From Actinomycetes bacterium (GTDB taxonomy: Bacteria; Actinomycetota; Actinomycetes; S36-B12; GCA-2699445), in the NCBI GenBank assembly GCA_022599915.1, contig JAHZLH010000053.1:1-64000 (forward strand): a stretch of DNA of 64,000 nt. The letters are read 5' to 3'. The notes under the pieces were generated by a model. That model saw only the letters and a program-made list of their open reading frames with translations, made no database searches and had not been told where the DNA came from. Positions 8,592 to 18,678 of the stretch are shown here, piece after piece (position 1 is the stretch's first letter; the number at the start of each line of letters is the position of its first letter). The position numbers were made by a program, and so were the translations under genes.

Positions 8592-9072
8592 GCCACTCGT
8601 TGCCAACTTTGTTTTCCTTGTCCAAGTACTTCTCAGTCCACTCCACGGCAACTGACTCGATCTTTCCCCCTGCGAACGGCACGGTGCATTTCACCTGTCC
8701 CGTGGTGTGGACCTGAGCTCCGTTCCCGTCTGGCTCGATCTTGATCTTGCCCTTCAGCGAGATGGGTTGATCTCCGAAGTCCACGATGAAATCAGCCGAT
8801 CGAGTCTCCCCATCGGGATCCTGCCACCGTTGGGTTTCGATCAAAGTCAACTCATCACCAGTGAACTTGCGTACGAATGCGGGTAAATCTGCCGGGAGTA
8901 CTCGGCGAGAGACCAAGGTAGTGGCGTCACCCTCGCGCATCGTCTCGGCGGAGGCATCGGTCGCCCCAGCCGCGTGCAGTTTTGTCTCCACGAACTCGGT
9001 GTTCAACAACATGTCCCAGACCTGCTCGCTGGTTGCGTCGTAGTGCTGCGTCTTGTCGAGCTTCTTCGCCAC
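8578..9072 (-). CDS. DUF2505 (START/SRPBCC-like) protein
   Basis: A 164-residue protein of the DUF2505 family, which has the helix-grip ligand-binding fold of the SRPBCC superfamily. Landmarks are AKKLDKTQHYDATSEQVWDML at the N-terminus and a C-terminal amphipathic helix after VKCTVPFAGGKIE. The GTG at 9072 follows a strong GGAGG site; longer in-frame starts lack one. No ligand or enzymatic role is known. It converges on the GT87 gene, and their 3' ends share 14 bp. Confidence 0.85.
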   Translation of the reverse strand: MAKKLDKTQHYDATSEQVWDMLLNTEFVETKLHAAGATDASAETMREGDATTLVSRRVLPADLPAFVRKFTGDELTLIETQRWQDPDGETRSADFIVDFGDQPISLKGKIKIEPDGNGAQVHTTGQVKCTVPFAGGKIESVAVEWTEKYLDKENKVGNEWLSDH

Positions 9073-9306
9073 ACGTCCTCCAAGGTCGGTTGTGCTGAGG
9101 GATAGCATGCCGCAACTTAGCGAAGATTGCGCGTGCACCACGACGGGTGGCGCCACCTGGTGTGAATCATGCGGCCAGTGGCGATGAGTCAGTTCGGTCT
9201 AACGTTGCGGCGACTGAGCGCCAGGTTGTGAGAAATTGACTCTTGCGGGTTAACATTTTGTGCCGAATCAGAACTTGCTGCGTCGGTTTTCTGATCGGAG
9301 AGACTC

Positions 9307-10467
9307 GTGACTAGCACCTCTCATGCGCCACCGGCAGTTGCCGCAAAGCCCACCTACCGACAGCGCTTCATGTCCCGCGAGCCGCGGCGGTTGATCGTGG
9401 TCGTCCTTCTTGTCCTGGGGCTGTCCGCGGCACTGTTGCAGTTCTTCAGCGGAGTGACTGCCTCTCGTGCGGCCCCGGGCGACCCAGTAGTCGTGCGAGC
9501 CCTAGGAGATTCCATTACCGCAGGCTATGGTTTCTACGGCTCCGGCGACCCCATGAAACTCAAGGACCTGGCCCGCTGCGGCACGATTGACTACCCCAAC
9601 CTCAATGATCGTTGTTCCTCCAACTCCTCATTGGGTAAAGGTGACCGAGATCCGGTGACTTTTCTGCCTGACTACGGCTTAAGTAACGGCATTGCCTGGC
9701 CAGCTCAAGTAACCGAGCAACTGGGGATCACCGATGACGTCGACTATGCCAACCGAGCAGTAACTGGTGCCGACCCCAAGGACCTGCTGGCTGTTGATCC
9801 TGCGACCGAGAGTGGGCAATTGCAACAACTCTTGGAGGATACGGTTGCTGATCAGCCGGACCTGACGTTGATGACCATTGGTGCTAATCCGCTGTTGGGT
9901 GACTTTCTCGCCGGGGAGGGTACGAAGTGTCTGCTGGCGAAGCGAAATACGAAGTTCCGCACCTGCTCAGCGAAACTCATCGCTTCGGAGCAGGTGACTC
10001 CTCGGGTATCTCAGATCATCGATCGGTTGCTAGATGTCCCCGATAACACAGTGGTGCTGTCGAAGTACCCGACGGTATTGCCCAGTACCGCCATCGGATC
10101 ACCTAACCGAATTCTTAAGGTGCTGAAGATGGTCAATAACCGAGTCGTTAAGGCAGCGAAGCAACAGCCGGAGTTTCGCAAGCGAGTGTTCGTTTCCAAG
10201 CCACCACTGTTCCCCTACGGCATGGCACCTGGCAAGGTGGAATGTCCTAGTCGGCCGGAGGTAGGTCTAGTGGACGGCGCCAGTGTGCAGTCCACGATTA
10301 CTCAGCAGCGCTTCCGAAACAGCCAGACCGACAGTTTCTGCCCGTCTCCCAAGCGTTGGATCATCTCCGCTGATTTGGGTGTGCATCCCAGCGCTGCTGG
10401 CCATGAGCAGATTGCGTCGTCGGTGAGTGCGCTGATCGAGCGTAAGGGTTTGCTCCCCGCGAAATAG
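9307..10467 (+). CDS. Secreted SGNH/GDSL-type hydrolase
   Basis: A 386-residue exported esterase or lipase of the SGNH superfamily. Residues 25-55 are a signal or membrane anchor (RRLIVVVLLVLGLSAALL) ending near SRAA. Block I is RALGDSITAGYG with the catalytic serine at about residue 70, block II is NRAVTGADPKDLL, block III is MTIGANPLLGD (oxyanion asparagine), and block V is LGVHPSAAGHEQIA with the catalytic histidine. About eight cysteines lie in the mature region, fitting a disulfide-bonded extracytoplasmic enzyme. The GTG start follows GGAGAG. Substrate unknown. Confidence 0.88.
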   Translation: MTSTSHAPPAVAAKPTYRQRFMSREPRRLIVVVLLVLGLSAALLQFFSGVTASRAAPGDPVVVRALGDSITAGYGFYGSGDPMKLKDLARCGTIDYPNLNDRCSSNSSLGKGDRDPVTFLPDYGLSNGIAWPAQVTEQLGITDDVDYANRAVTGADPKDLLAVDPATESGQLQQLLEDTVADQPDLTLMTIGANPLLGDFLAGEGTKCLLAKRNTKFRTCSAKLIASEQVTPRVSQIIDRLLDVPDNTVVLSKYPTVLPSTAIGSPNRILKVLKMVNNRVVKAAKQQPEFRKRVFVSKPPLFPYGMAPGKVECPSRPEVGLVDGASVQSTITQQRFRNSQTDSFCPSPKRWIISADLGVHPSAAGHEQIASSVSALIERKGLLPAK

Positions 10468-10538
10468 ATCCGCAACTGGCGATAGCTAGTCCGGCAGATG
10501 ATCCCCGCCAATCCGGGCGAACCGCACCGCTGCGGCGA

Positions 10539-10544
10539 TACGCT
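10539..10544 (+). promoter_or_regulatory. Probable -10 box of a leaderless promoter (gdh)
   Basis: TACGCT is followed by six bases and then the ATG at 10551. No Shine-Dalgarno sequence is present. Confidence 0.45.
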
Positions 10545-10550
10545 CGCACT

Positions 10551-13500
10551 ATGACCAGCCGTTCGCTGGATTCCGAGGCCGGTGCTGCCAATAACAGCAC
10601 GGAGAAGCGAGTGCGGGCTGATGTCCTCACTGCGGCGGTCGCGCACAGTCGGGCGCTGGGTGGACAGGCCGTCGAGGATCTCACGGAATACCTCGCCGAC
10701 TACTTTGACAACGTTTCGGCTGAAGACCTGCAGGCTAGTGATCCGATCGACCTTTTGGGTACTGCGTTGTCCAACCGACAGCTGGGTCATACCCGCGGGC
10801 CCAACGAAACGCTGCTGCGGGTCTACAACCCGACAGTCGAAGAAAACGGCTGGTCCAACGGGCACACCGTGGTGGAGGTCGTCTCCGACGACATGCCGTT
10901 CTTGGTCGACTCCTTGTCCGCTGCGCTTTCCCAGCGCGGACGAGCGATTCACTTGGTGATTCATCCCCGCTTCTCGGTTCGCCGAAACGATGCAGGTGAC
11001 TTGGTGGAGGCGGTCCGAGCCGAGTGGGCCGAACCGAAACCGGACGACCGGCTGCTGGAGTCTTGGATTCATATCGACATCGACCGAGAATCTGATGCTG
11101 ACGAGTTGGTTCAGTTAGCCAGCGAATTGGAATCGGTCTTGGCCGATGTGCGAGCTGCGGTGGAGGACTGGGTTCTGATGCGGGATCAGTCGACAGCCGT
11201 CGCAGATCAGCTAGCGGCCACGGTTATTCCTGGGGTGTCGGATGCCGCACGTCGGGAGGCTGCTGATTTCCTGCGCTGGTTGGCCGTCGGGAACTTCACC
11301 TTCCTCGGTTACCGTCGCTACGACCTAGTGACGGGGGAGGAGGGGGAGGAGCTCGCAGTTGCTGCCGGCAGCGGGTTAGGAATCACCCGCGGTGGTGATG
11401 ATCGCCGTCGACTTCTCGTTCAGTTCCCGGAAGCAGTTCGGGAACGAGCTCGCGAGGCGGCACCCTTACTGCTGACCAAAGCCAACTCGAAATCCCGAGT
11501 GCATCGTGCTGCCTATTTGGACTATGTCGGCCTGAAGATCTTCGATGACTCCGGCGCGGTGGTGGGCGAGCACCGGTTCCTCGGGTTGTATGCGGCTGCG
11601 GCCTACACCCACAGTGTGGAAGGTATTCCGGTTTTGCGGGCGAAGGTGGCGGAGGTTACCCGGCTGTCTGGCTTCAGCCCGGATTCCCACAGCGGTAAAG
11701 ATTTGCAGCTGTTCCTCGAGACCTACCCGCGTGATGAGTTGTTCCAGATCGATGTCCCGGAACTGTACGACACCGCGCTAGCGGTCTTGCAGTTGCAGGA
11801 ACGACGTCGAGTTCGGTTGTTCCTCCGGGCAGACCCCTACGGGCGATTCATGTCGTGTTTGGTCTATCTACCGCGTGACCGCTACACCACTGGGATCAGA
11901 TTGCGGGTGGAACGGCTATTGCGCGAGGCACTGAATGGTGACTCGGTTGAGTATCAGACCCGAGTCTCCGAAAGTGTACTCGCCAGACTGCACTACGTGA
12001 TTCGGGTGCGTGCTGGTGCCACGTTGTCTCATCCCGACCAGCATCTGTTGGAACGCGAAATTGCTGCGGTGGTTCGATCGTGGGAAGACTCCTTCGATGA
12101 AGAGTTGACCGAGGCGGTCGGTGAGGAAGACGGTGCCCGACTGGCAAGTGTTTTTCGGCACGCTATCCCCGAGGCGTACAAGGAGGCTTTTCCCGCCCGC
12201 ACCGGGGTCGCTGATGTTCGCCAGTTAGATGCACTGGCGGATGGCGACATGGTGTTGAACCTGTATCGGCCTTACGAAGTGGGGGAGCACTACCGACGGC
12301 TGAAGATTTACCGATCCGGGGACGCGCTGTCGTTGTCGTTGATTTTGCCGATTCTGCAAAATATGGGAGTCCACGTCATCGATGAGCGGCCCTTCACCCT
12401 GGCTACCGATCACGGTGGGCCTTACCGGATCTATGATCTCGGTCTGGAGCTACCGAATGACCCCCGTGTCGACGATGAATCCCTCAAGCACCGATTCGAA
12501 GAGTGCTTCTTGGCGGTGTGGTCTGGGCTGGCAGAAAATGACGGCTTCAACTCGCTTGTGCTCCATGCAGCACTGGACTGGCAGCAAGTGGTGCTGTTGC
12601 GGGCGTTTGCCAAATATCTGCGACAAGTGAAGCCTTCGTTCTCGTTGTCCTACATCGAGGAAGTCTTGATCCATAATCCCGATCTCACCGCTTGTCTCGT
12701 TGCGTTATTCCGCGCGCGATTCGATCCGGCGGCTCCGCAGGGTGGCGATGAGGCGGAGTTGCTGCACGGTGAAGTCCTGCGGCGCATCGATGACATTGCG
12801 GCGCTGGATGCGGACCGAATTCTGCGAATGCTGCTTTCGCTCATCACCCACTGCGTCCGCACCAGCTACTTCCAGCGTTACGACGGGGAGGTGCCCTTCC
12901 AGATTTCGTTCAAGTTTTTACCTCGTGACATCACCGGGCTGCCAGAGCCACGACCGATGTTCGAGATTTGGGTGTACTCCCCGGTCGTGGAGGGAGTACA
13001 TCTGCGCTATGCGGCGGTAGCGCGAGGCGGGTTGCGGTGGAGTGACCGACGGGAGGATTTCCGTACTGAAATCCTCGGGTTGGTAAAGGCCCAGGAAGTC
13101 AAGAACACGGTCATCGTTCCGGCTGGGGCTAAGGGTGGCTTCATCGCTAAACAGTTGCCCAGCCCCCAAGATCGCGAGGGTTTCGCCGCCGCTGGGCGCC
13201 ATGCTTATGTCAGATTCATTTCCGGGTTGCTAAATCTGACTGACAATCGGGTGGCCGGCGAGATCGTGCCACCGCCGGATGTGGTCCGCTACGACGAGGA
13301 CGATCCCTACTTGGTGGTGGCTGCAGACAAAGGCACCGCAACCTTCTCTGATCTAGCAAATAGTGTCTGCGCGGAATACGGGTTCTGGCTCGGTGATGCC
13401 TTCGCCTCAGGCGGGTCAGAGGGCTACGACCACAAAGGTATGGGCATCACCGCCCGTGGCGCGTGGGAGTCGGTCAAACGACATTTCCGAGAACTCGGTA

Positions 13501-15434
13501 TCGACACGCAAACCGAAGACTTCACCTGTGTCGGCGTTGGTGACATGAGCGGTGATGTTTTCGGGAATGGCATGTTGTTGAGCCGTCACATTCGGTTGAT
13601 TGCGGCTTTTGACCACCGACACATCTTCCTGGATCCGGATCCCGATGCCGAAACCTCCTTCGCTGAGCGGCAACGACTTTTCGAGTTGCCGCGTTCATCC
13701 TGGGACGATTACAACCGCGAGCTGCTATCCGCCGGCGGTGATGTTTTTCCGCGGACGGCCAAGTCGATCCCGATCAGTGATGAGATCCGCACCGCACTGG
13801 CCATCACTAGTAGTGCTGCCGAAATGAGTCCAGCCGATTTAATCCGAGCAGTGCTGCGTGCTCAAGTGCAGTTGCTGTGGAACGGCGGTATCGGTACCTA
13901 CGTCAAGTCACGATCAGAGACCGACCTCGAAGTGGGCGACAAGGCCAACGATGCGGTGCGGGTAAACGGTCGGGAGTTGCGATGTGAGGTAGTGGGGGAG
14001 GGTGGCAATCTCGGCTTCACCCAACTGGGTCGGATCGAGGCCGCATTGACCGGTGTGCGGCTCAATACCGACGCCATTGACAACTCTGCTGGGGTAGATA
14101 CCTCCGACCACGAGGTCAATATCAAGATCCTGCTGAGTGAGGTGATCGAGGCGGGCGATTTGACCGTGAAGCAACGCAACAATCTGTTGCGGGAGATGAC
14201 TCCTACGGTCGCTGACCTGGTCTTGCGCGATAACTATGCCCAGAATCGGGTGCTCGGGGTGGCCCGGGCGCAAGCCTCCGCCATGTTGCCGGTCCACCGG
14301 CGCATGATTCAGCAGTTTGTTGCAGACGGTGAGTTGGATCGGGAGTTGGAGTTCCTCCCAGCTGACGAACAACTCGACGAACGAGCAGCGGTCGGTGAGG
14401 GACTAACCTCGCCGGAACTGAGTGTGCTGCTGGCCTATGCCAAGATGACGCTGGCGGAGGAGCTCCGGGGAACTGGGGTAAGTAGCGATCCGTACTTCCA
14501 GCCGGTGTTGCAGGACTACTTTCCCGACCAGTTGACCGATCAATTTGGTGGGCGCGTTGGTAATCATCCGCTGGCGGCAGACATCATCCGGACTGAGGTA
14601 GTCAACGACACCATCAACAATGGCGGTATTGCGTTCATCTTTCGGGCACGGGAGGAAACTGTCGCCAAGCCGCTCGAGGTGGTGCGCGGTTACGTGTTCA
14701 CCAGGGACGTCTTTCAACTACCGGAAATCTGGCGCGACACCGCGTCCTTAGACAACCTGGTGCCGACTGCGGCGCAGAACGCAGTACTGCTGGAAGTTCG
14801 TCGGCTGTTGGACCGCGGTACTCGTTGGATGGTGCAGACCCACGGGTCGGAGGTGGACTTAACCGCTGAGGTGGCCCGATTCCAGCCGATAGTGGCTGAA
14901 CTGGAGTCGCAACTGCCACAGATGTTGCGCGGGGGTGAACTGGCGCGTTGGGAATCCATTGCTCTTCGGCTGAACGGCCGGGGCATCCCAGACGAACTTG
15001 CCTTTCGAGCGGCCTCGCTGCTCTACCTCTTTAGTCTGTTGGACGTCGTGCGGATTGCAGATCGATTCGAGTCTTCGCCGGCGGCAGTCGCTGAGTTGTA
15101 TTTCGTGGTCAGCGAGCGCTATGAGATTGACGAGTTCTTGACCCGGATATCTGGACTACCGCGCGAGGGCCGGTGGGAATCACTGGCTCGACAGGCCATG
15201 CGGAGTGATCTCTACCAGGTGCTGGCAGCTCTGACCGCCCAGATTGTTCGCGGCAGCGCCGAAGATCGGGCCGCAGCAGACCGACTGGACGATTGGGAGT
15301 TGAGCAATCAAGCCGAAGTGTCCCGGGTCCGGGCCACGCTGCACGAGATCTCACTGTTGGAGCAGCACGATATCGCGTCATTAAGCGTTGCCTTACGAGC
15401 GCTACGTACCTTGGTTGCCCAGTCGCGGTCTTAG
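10551..15434 (+). CDS. gdh: NAD-specific glutamate dehydrogenase, 180-kDa class
   Basis: A 1627-residue enzyme of the large L_180 class, known from Streptomyces and mycobacteria (Rv2476c), which deaminates glutamate to 2-oxoglutarate and ammonia with NAD. The long N-terminal region, about 700 residues, carries ACT-like regulatory modules. The catalytic core lies in the middle (KFLPRDITGLPEPRPMFE, RYAAVARGGLRWSDR, VPAGAKGGFIAK with the active-site lysine). The Rossmann part follows (TCVGVGDMSGDVFGNGML, VVGEGGNLGFTQLGR). The helical C-terminal region is complete. Length matches the family. With PruA upstream it completes proline-to-2-oxoglutarate catabolism. Transcription is probably leaderless. 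Confidence 0.95.
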   Translation: MTSRSLDSEAGAANNSTEKRVRADVLTAAVAHSRALGGQAVEDLTEYLADYFDNVSAEDLQASDPIDLLGTALSNRQLGHTRGPNETLLRVYNPTVEENGWSNGHTVVEVVSDDMPFLVDSLSAALSQRGRAIHLVIHPRFSVRRNDAGDLVEAVRAEWAEPKPDDRLLESWIHIDIDRESDADELVQLASELESVLADVRAAVEDWVLMRDQSTAVADQLAATVIPGVSDAARREAADFLRWLAVGNFTFLGYRRYDLVTGEEGEELAVAAGSGLGITRGGDDRRRLLVQFPEAVRERAREAAPLLLTKANSKSRVHRAAYLDYVGLKIFDDSGAVVGEHRFLGLYAAAAYTHSVEGIPVLRAKVAEVTRLSGFSPDSHSGKDLQLFLETYPRDELFQIDVPELYDTALAVLQLQERRRVRLFLRADPYGRFMSCLVYLPRDRYTTGIRLRVERLLREALNGDSVEYQTRVSESVLARLHYVIRVRAGATLSHPDQHLLEREIAAVVRSWEDSFDEELTEAVGEEDGARLASVFRHAIPEAYKEAFPARTGVADVRQLDALADGDMVLNLYRPYEVGEHYRRLKIYRSGDALSLSLILPILQNMGVHVIDERPFTLATDHGGPYRIYDLGLELPNDPRVDDESLKHRFEECFLAVWSGLAENDGFNSLVLHAALDWQQVVLLRAFAKYLRQVKPSFSLSYIEEVLIHNPDLTACLVALFRARFDPAAPQGGDEAELLHGEVLRRIDDIAALDADRILRMLLSLITHCVRTSYFQRYDGEVPFQISFKFLPRDITGLPEPRPMFEIWVYSPVVEGVHLRYAAVARGGLRWSDRREDFRTEILGLVKAQEVKNTVIVPAGAKGGFIAKQLPSPQDREGFAAAGRHAYVRFISGLLNLTDNRVAGEIVPPPDVVRYDEDDPYLVVAADKGTATFSDLANSVCAEYGFWLGDAFASGGSEGYDHKGMGITARGAWESVKRHFRELGIDTQTEDFTCVGVGDMSGDVFGNGMLLSRHIRLIAAFDHRHIFLDPDPDAETSFAERQRLFELPRSSWDDYNRELLSAGGDVFPRTAKSIPISDEIRTALAITSSAAEMSPADLIRAVLRAQVQLLWNGGIGTYVKSRSETDLEVGDKANDAVRVNGRELRCEVVGEGGNLGFTQLGRIEAALTGVRLNTDAIDNSAGVDTSDHEVNIKILLSEVIEAGDLTVKQRNNLLREMTPTVADLVLRDNYAQNRVLGVARAQASAMLPVHRRMIQQFVADGELDRELEFLPADEQLDERAAVGEGLTSPELSVLLAYAKMTLAEELRGTGVSSDPYFQPVLQDYFPDQLTDQFGGRVGNHPLAADIIRTEVVNDTINNGGIAFIFRAREETVAKPLEVVRGYVFTRDVFQLPEIWRDTASLDNLVPTAAQNAVLLEVRRLLDRGTRWMVQTHGSEVDLTAEVARFQPIVAELESQLPQMLRGGELARWESIALRLNGRGIPDELAFRAASLLYLFSLLDVVRIADRFESSPAAVAELYFVVSERYEIDEFLTRISGLPREGRWESLARQAMRSDLYQVLAALTAQIVRGSAEDRAAADRLDDWELSNQAEVSRVRATLHEISLLEQHDIASLSVALRALRTLVAQSRS

Positions 15435-15453
15435 TGGTGCTAGCTATCTGACG

Positions 15454-15459
15454 TACCCT
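15454..15459 (+). promoter_or_regulatory. Probable -10 box of a leaderless promoter (prfB)
   Basis: TACCCT lies seven bases before the GTG start at 15467, and no ribosome site is visible. Confidence 0.45.
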
Positions 15460-15466
15460 GATCTAC

Positions 15467-16579
15467 GTGGCCGACCCCGATTACAGCGCTCGTATCAGCG
15501 CGCTCTCTGCAACCCTCACTTCGATCATTGATGTGCTTGACCTGGATGCGGCACGGCGGGAGATCGCCGAGCTAGAGCAGCAGGCCTCCGACCCGAATCT
15601 GTGGGACGACCAAGAGCGAGCCCAGCAGGTGACCTCTCGGCTGTCCTTTTTACAGAATGAAGTGCGCCGCGTCGAGGAACTACGAAGCCAGCTAGATGAT
15701 GTAGTGGTGCTCTTTGAACTGGCAGAGGCAGAGAATGACGAAGGGACGGCTAGCGAAGCACGTGCGGAACTGGATTCCATTGCCGAGGAGATCTCGGAGA
15801 TGGAGGTGCGCACGCTGCTGTCGGGCGACTATGACCAGCGTGGTGCCTTAGTGCACGTTCATTCCGGAGCCGGGGGTGTGGACGCCGCTGACTGGGCACA
15901 GATGCTGTTGCGGATGTACACCCGGTACTGTGAGCGGCACGGTTGGAAGCATGAGGTGCTGGATGTGTCCTATGCGGAAGAGGCGGGGATCAAATCCGCG
16001 ACCTTCCAGGTGGACGCGCCGTACGCCTACGGCACGCTGAGCGTGGAGCAGGGCACTCATCGGCTGGTGCGAATTTCGCCGTTCGACAACCAGGGCCGCC
16101 GACAGACGTCATTTGCTCGCGTCGAAGTGTTGCCGGTGACCGAGCAGACTGACCATATTGATATCCCGGAGAGCGACATCCGCATCGACGTTTTCCGTTC
16201 CTCCGGCCCAGGTGGGCAGAGCGTCAATACGACCGATTCGGCAGTGCGGATCACCCATGTGCCTTCTGGGATCGTGGTCTCCTGCCAAAACGAGAAGTCC
16301 CAGATTCAAAACCGAGCTGCTGCGCTACGGGTGTTGCAGTCTCGATTGCTCGAACTGCGGCGGCAGCAAGAAAAGGCGGAACTGGACGCACTCAAGGGAG
16401 ACGCCAGTGGTTCCTGGGGCGATCAAATGCGTTCGTATGTTCTTCATCCGTATCAAATGGTCAAGGACTTGCGTACTGGAACCGAAACCGGGAATACCTC
16501 TCAGATTCTGGATGGCGAGCTTGACGATTTCGTAGAGTCCGGCATTCGTTGGCGCCGTACCGAAGCGGCCGAGGCCTAG
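15467..16579 (+). CDS. prfB: Peptide chain release factor 2
   Basis: A 370-residue RF2 that recognises UAA and UGA stop codons and triggers peptide release. The codon-recognition SPF tripeptide is in [10 protein letters not shown] at about residue 203, and the GGQ catalytic loop is in [10 protein letters not shown] at about residue 247. The reading frame is continuous, with no internal UGA or programmed +1 frameshift such as in Escherichia coli prfB. It starts at a GTG 32 bp after the GDH gene. The order prfB-ftsE-ftsX-smpB is a conserved actinobacterial arrangement. Confidence 0.97.
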   Translation: MADPDYSARISALSATLTSIIDVLDLDAARREIAELEQQASDPNLWDDQERAQQVTSRLSFLQNEVRRVEELRSQLDDVVVLFELAEAENDEGTASEARAELDSIAEEISEMEVRTLLSGDYDQRGALVHVHSGAGGVDAADWAQMLLRMYTRYCERHGWKHEVLDVSYAEEAGIKSATFQVDAPYAYGTLSVEQGTHRLVRISPFDNQGRRQTSFARVEVLPVTEQTDHIDIPESDIRIDVFRSSGPGGQSVNTTDSAVRITHVPSGIVVSCQNEKSQIQNRAAALRVLQSRLLELRRQQEKAELDALKGDASGSWGDQMRSYVLHPYQMVKDLRTGTETGNTSQILDGELDDFVESGIRWRRTEAAEA

Positions 16580-16676
16580 CCGGGGAGGTTTCCTGCCCTC
16601 GCGGCCACTGCGTGCCGCCTGAGGGGTAGCCGACTGGCTCGCTGCTAGCGGGAATGGTCTGGTGTGGGCCCAAATA

Positions 16677-16712
16677 GAGGCCCCGGGAAGGGGGGGGATT
16701 TCCCGGGGCCTC
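16677..16712 (+). terminator. Strong 13-bp stem-loop after prfB
   Basis: GAGGCCCCGGGAA (16677-16689) pairs perfectly with TTCCCGGGGCCTC (16700-16712) around a G-rich loop. It has no U tract, a form common in actinobacteria. A small hairpin follows at 16729-16745 (GCGCCG/CGGCGC). Confidence 0.75.
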
Positions 16713-16770
16713 TCACCTGGAGGGTGTTGCGCCGTCTAGCGGCGCGGCCGTGCGGGGTTGGGGGGGATAT

Positions 16771-16794
16771 ACCCGACGGCCCGTTGGGTGTTTT
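16771..16794 (+). terminator. Rho-independent terminator with T tail
   Basis: ACCCGACG-GCC-CGTTGGGT forms an 8-bp stem with one G-U pair, followed by GTTTT. It is the second terminator after prfB and isolates the ftsEX operon. Confidence 0.6.
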
Positions 16795-16833
16795 CATCAT
16801 GCCTCGTACGCCCGTGACTCGCATCACCTTATT

Positions 16834-16850
16834 GTAACGTTTTGATAACG
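16834..16850 (+). promoter_or_regulatory. Direct repeat TAACG, 11-bp spacing: candidate response-regulator site
   Basis: GTAACG at 16834 and ATAACG at 16845 are spaced exactly one helical turn, the pattern bound by OmpR-family regulators such as MtrA, which controls cell-wall genes in Actinobacteria. It lies about 145 bp upstream of ftsE. The assignment is inference. Confidence 0.3.
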
Positions 16851-16994
16851 AAAAGGATCTTGAGCGCTGGTGAGGCCGCGCTGGGGTTTTCAGAAATCAC
16901 GGGGAAAACCACGAGTCACGCATTTCTATTACCTGCTGCGGCATACACTGAAGCGCTCCTCGGCCCCGCCGGGGTAAGGCAAAAGAGGTGACGG

Positions 16995-17684
16995 ATGATC
17001 CGATTTGACAACGTGAGCAAGCTCTACACCAGTGAGCTTCGGCCAGCGCTCGAAAAAGTGAATGTTGAGATTGACCGTGGTGATTTTGTTTTCCTAGTGG
17101 GTCCGTCAGGATCGGGCAAAACTACCTTTCTGCGGCTGTGTCTGAAGGAGGACAAGCCGACCTCGGGCACCGTCTGGGTGGCCGGGAAGAACGTGGGGAA
17201 ACTTTCGTCGCGAAAGGTGCCGAAACTGCGACGCCAGATCGGAACGGTGTTCCAGGATTTCCGGCTCTTGCCCAACAAGACCGTCGCCCAAAACGTTGCC
17301 TTTGCCCTTGAAGTCATCGGTAAGCCTCGCACTCACATCCGCAAAGTTGTCCCGGAAGTGCTGGAGATGGTCGGGCTGGAAGGGAAAGAGAAGCGGTTGC
17401 CCCACGAATTGTCCGGCGGTGAGCAGCAGCGCGTCGCCATCGCACGGGCCTTCGTCAATCGCCCAGAAATCCTGATCGCAGACGAGCCCACCGGCAACCT
17501 GGATCCCAACACCAGCATCGGCATCATGAAGCTGCTGGATCGGATCAACCGCACTGGAACCACTATCGTCATGGCGACTCACGATTCCCACATCGTGGAC
17601 CAAGTGCGGAAACGAGTTGTGGAACTCGCCGATGGCTCGGTTGTGCGTGATGAAGCCCGTGGTGTCTATGGGGTGTCGTTGTGA
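16995..17684 (+). CDS. ftsE: Cell division ATP-binding protein FtsE
   Basis: A 229-residue ABC ATPase that with FtsX forms the type-VII ABC complex at the division septum and activates peptidoglycan hydrolases. Walker A is GPSGSGKTT at about residues 36-44, the Q-loop follows in [10 protein letters not shown], the signature is LSGGEQQR at about 138, Walker B is [12 protein letters not shown], and the switch histidine is in MATHDSHIV. All catalytic residues are intact. The AGAGGTGA ribosome site precedes the ATG. ftsX follows after 28 bp. Confidence 0.97.
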   Translation: MIRFDNVSKLYTSELRPALEKVNVEIDRGDFVFLVGPSGSGKTTFLRLCLKEDKPTSGTVWVAGKNVGKLSSRKVPKLRRQIGTVFQDFRLLPNKTVAQNVAFALEVIGKPRTHIRKVVPEVLEMVGLEGKEKRLPHELSGGEQQRVAIARAFVNRPEILIADEPTGNLDPNTSIGIMKLLDRINRTGTTIVMATHDSHIVDQVRKRVVELADGSVVRDEARGVYGVSL

Positions 17685-17712
17685 CTGAGACGGGTCAGGC
17701 AAGGAGTAGTCG

Positions 17713-18621
17713 ATGAGAATCCGATTCGTTCTCGGTGAAGTCTGGAACGGGCTGCGCCGCAACCTGACGATGACGATTGCGCTGATCATCACCATCGCGG
17801 TTTCGCTGGCTTTGTTTGGTGCTGGACTCCTCGTGCGGCAGCAGGTTGCGCAGATGAAGGGATTCTGGTTCGACAAGGTTGAGGTCTCCATCTTCCTTTG
17901 CACCAAGAACTCGCAAGAGCCCTCGTGTACCGGTGCGGCCACCACTGAGCAAAAGGAGCAGATTTCCGCTCAGTTGGAGACGCTGCAGACCGATTTGGTG
18001 GAGGAGGTTTATTTCGAGACCTCCCAGGAGGCCTACGAGCGGTTCCAGGAGCAGTTTGCTGGCTCGCCGATCGCGGAATCGGCGACACCGGAGGACCTGG
18101 GTGAGTCATATCGCGTGAAGTTGTATGACCCAGATGAATACGCGGTGATAACCAACGCCTTCACCGGTATTCCTGGGGTTGAGCGGGTCGATGACCAAAA
18201 GCAAGTGCTCGACAAGCTCTTCCGACTGCTCGACGGTCTGCAGGCCATTGCGCTCGGCATAGCGGTCACGATGTTGGTTGTGACGGTGTTGCTGGTGGGC
18301 AATACCATGCGCCTAGCCGCACATAGTCGCCGCAGAGAGACCGGAATTATGCGTTTGGTCGGGGCATCGAAGTTCTATATCCAGTTGCCGTTCGTGCTGG
18401 AAAGCGTAATTGCGGCCCTTCTCGGCGCGTCGCTCGCCATTGGGGCCCTTGTGGGGGTCAAGATGGTGCTGGTCGATAGGTTCTTGGAACCTTCGTTCCA
18501 GTTCACGCCATTTGTGGGCTGGGACGTGGTCTGGCAGGTGTCAGGCGTGATTATCGCGCTCGGCATTCTGCTGTCCGCCTTGGCAGCGCTGCTGTCGTTG
18601 CGGCGGTACCTGAAGGTCTGA
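17713..18621 (+). CDS. ftsX: Cell division protein FtsX
   Basis: A 302-residue membrane partner of FtsE. One transmembrane helix (residues 18-42) is followed by the extracellular domain (about 43-170), which contains a cysteine pair in LCTKNSQEPSC, as expected for the actinobacterial FtsX ECD that contacts the hydrolase. Three more helices lie at about 175-200, 225-250 and 270-295 with the MacB/FtsX permease signature (RRRETGIMRLVGAS). The AAGGAG ribosome site is adequate. The M23 hydrolase gene downstream is the probable partner of the FtsX domain. Confidence 0.95.
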   Translation: MRIRFVLGEVWNGLRRNLTMTIALIITIAVSLALFGAGLLVRQQVAQMKGFWFDKVEVSIFLCTKNSQEPSCTGAATTEQKEQISAQLETLQTDLVEEVYFETSQEAYERFQEQFAGSPIAESATPEDLGESYRVKLYDPDEYAVITNAFTGIPGVERVDDQKQVLDKLFRLLDGLQAIALGIAVTMLVVTVLLVGNTMRLAAHSRRRETGIMRLVGASKFYIQLPFVLESVIAALLGASLAIGALVGVKMVLVDRFLEPSFQFTPFVGWDVVWQVSGVIIALGILLSALAALLSLRRYLKV

Positions 18622-18678
18622 ACTCCAGATCGGCATCGGATGTGCCGATGAAGTCAGTGGAGTGGGAGGACTGACGCA

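Larger units (their letters stand above)
16580..16994. other. 415-bp gap: two terminators and the ftsE upstream region
   Basis: No gene seen. The first half holds strong hairpins (16677-16712, 16729-16745, 16771-16794). The second half is AT-richer and includes an 11-bp-spaced direct repeat (16834-16850) and a possible -10 box TACACT at 16944-16949 that would serve ftsE. Confidence 0.6.

Noticed and set aside
15467-16579. Programmed +1 frameshift in prfB
   Set aside because: The frame is continuous from the GTG to the stop without an internal UGA.
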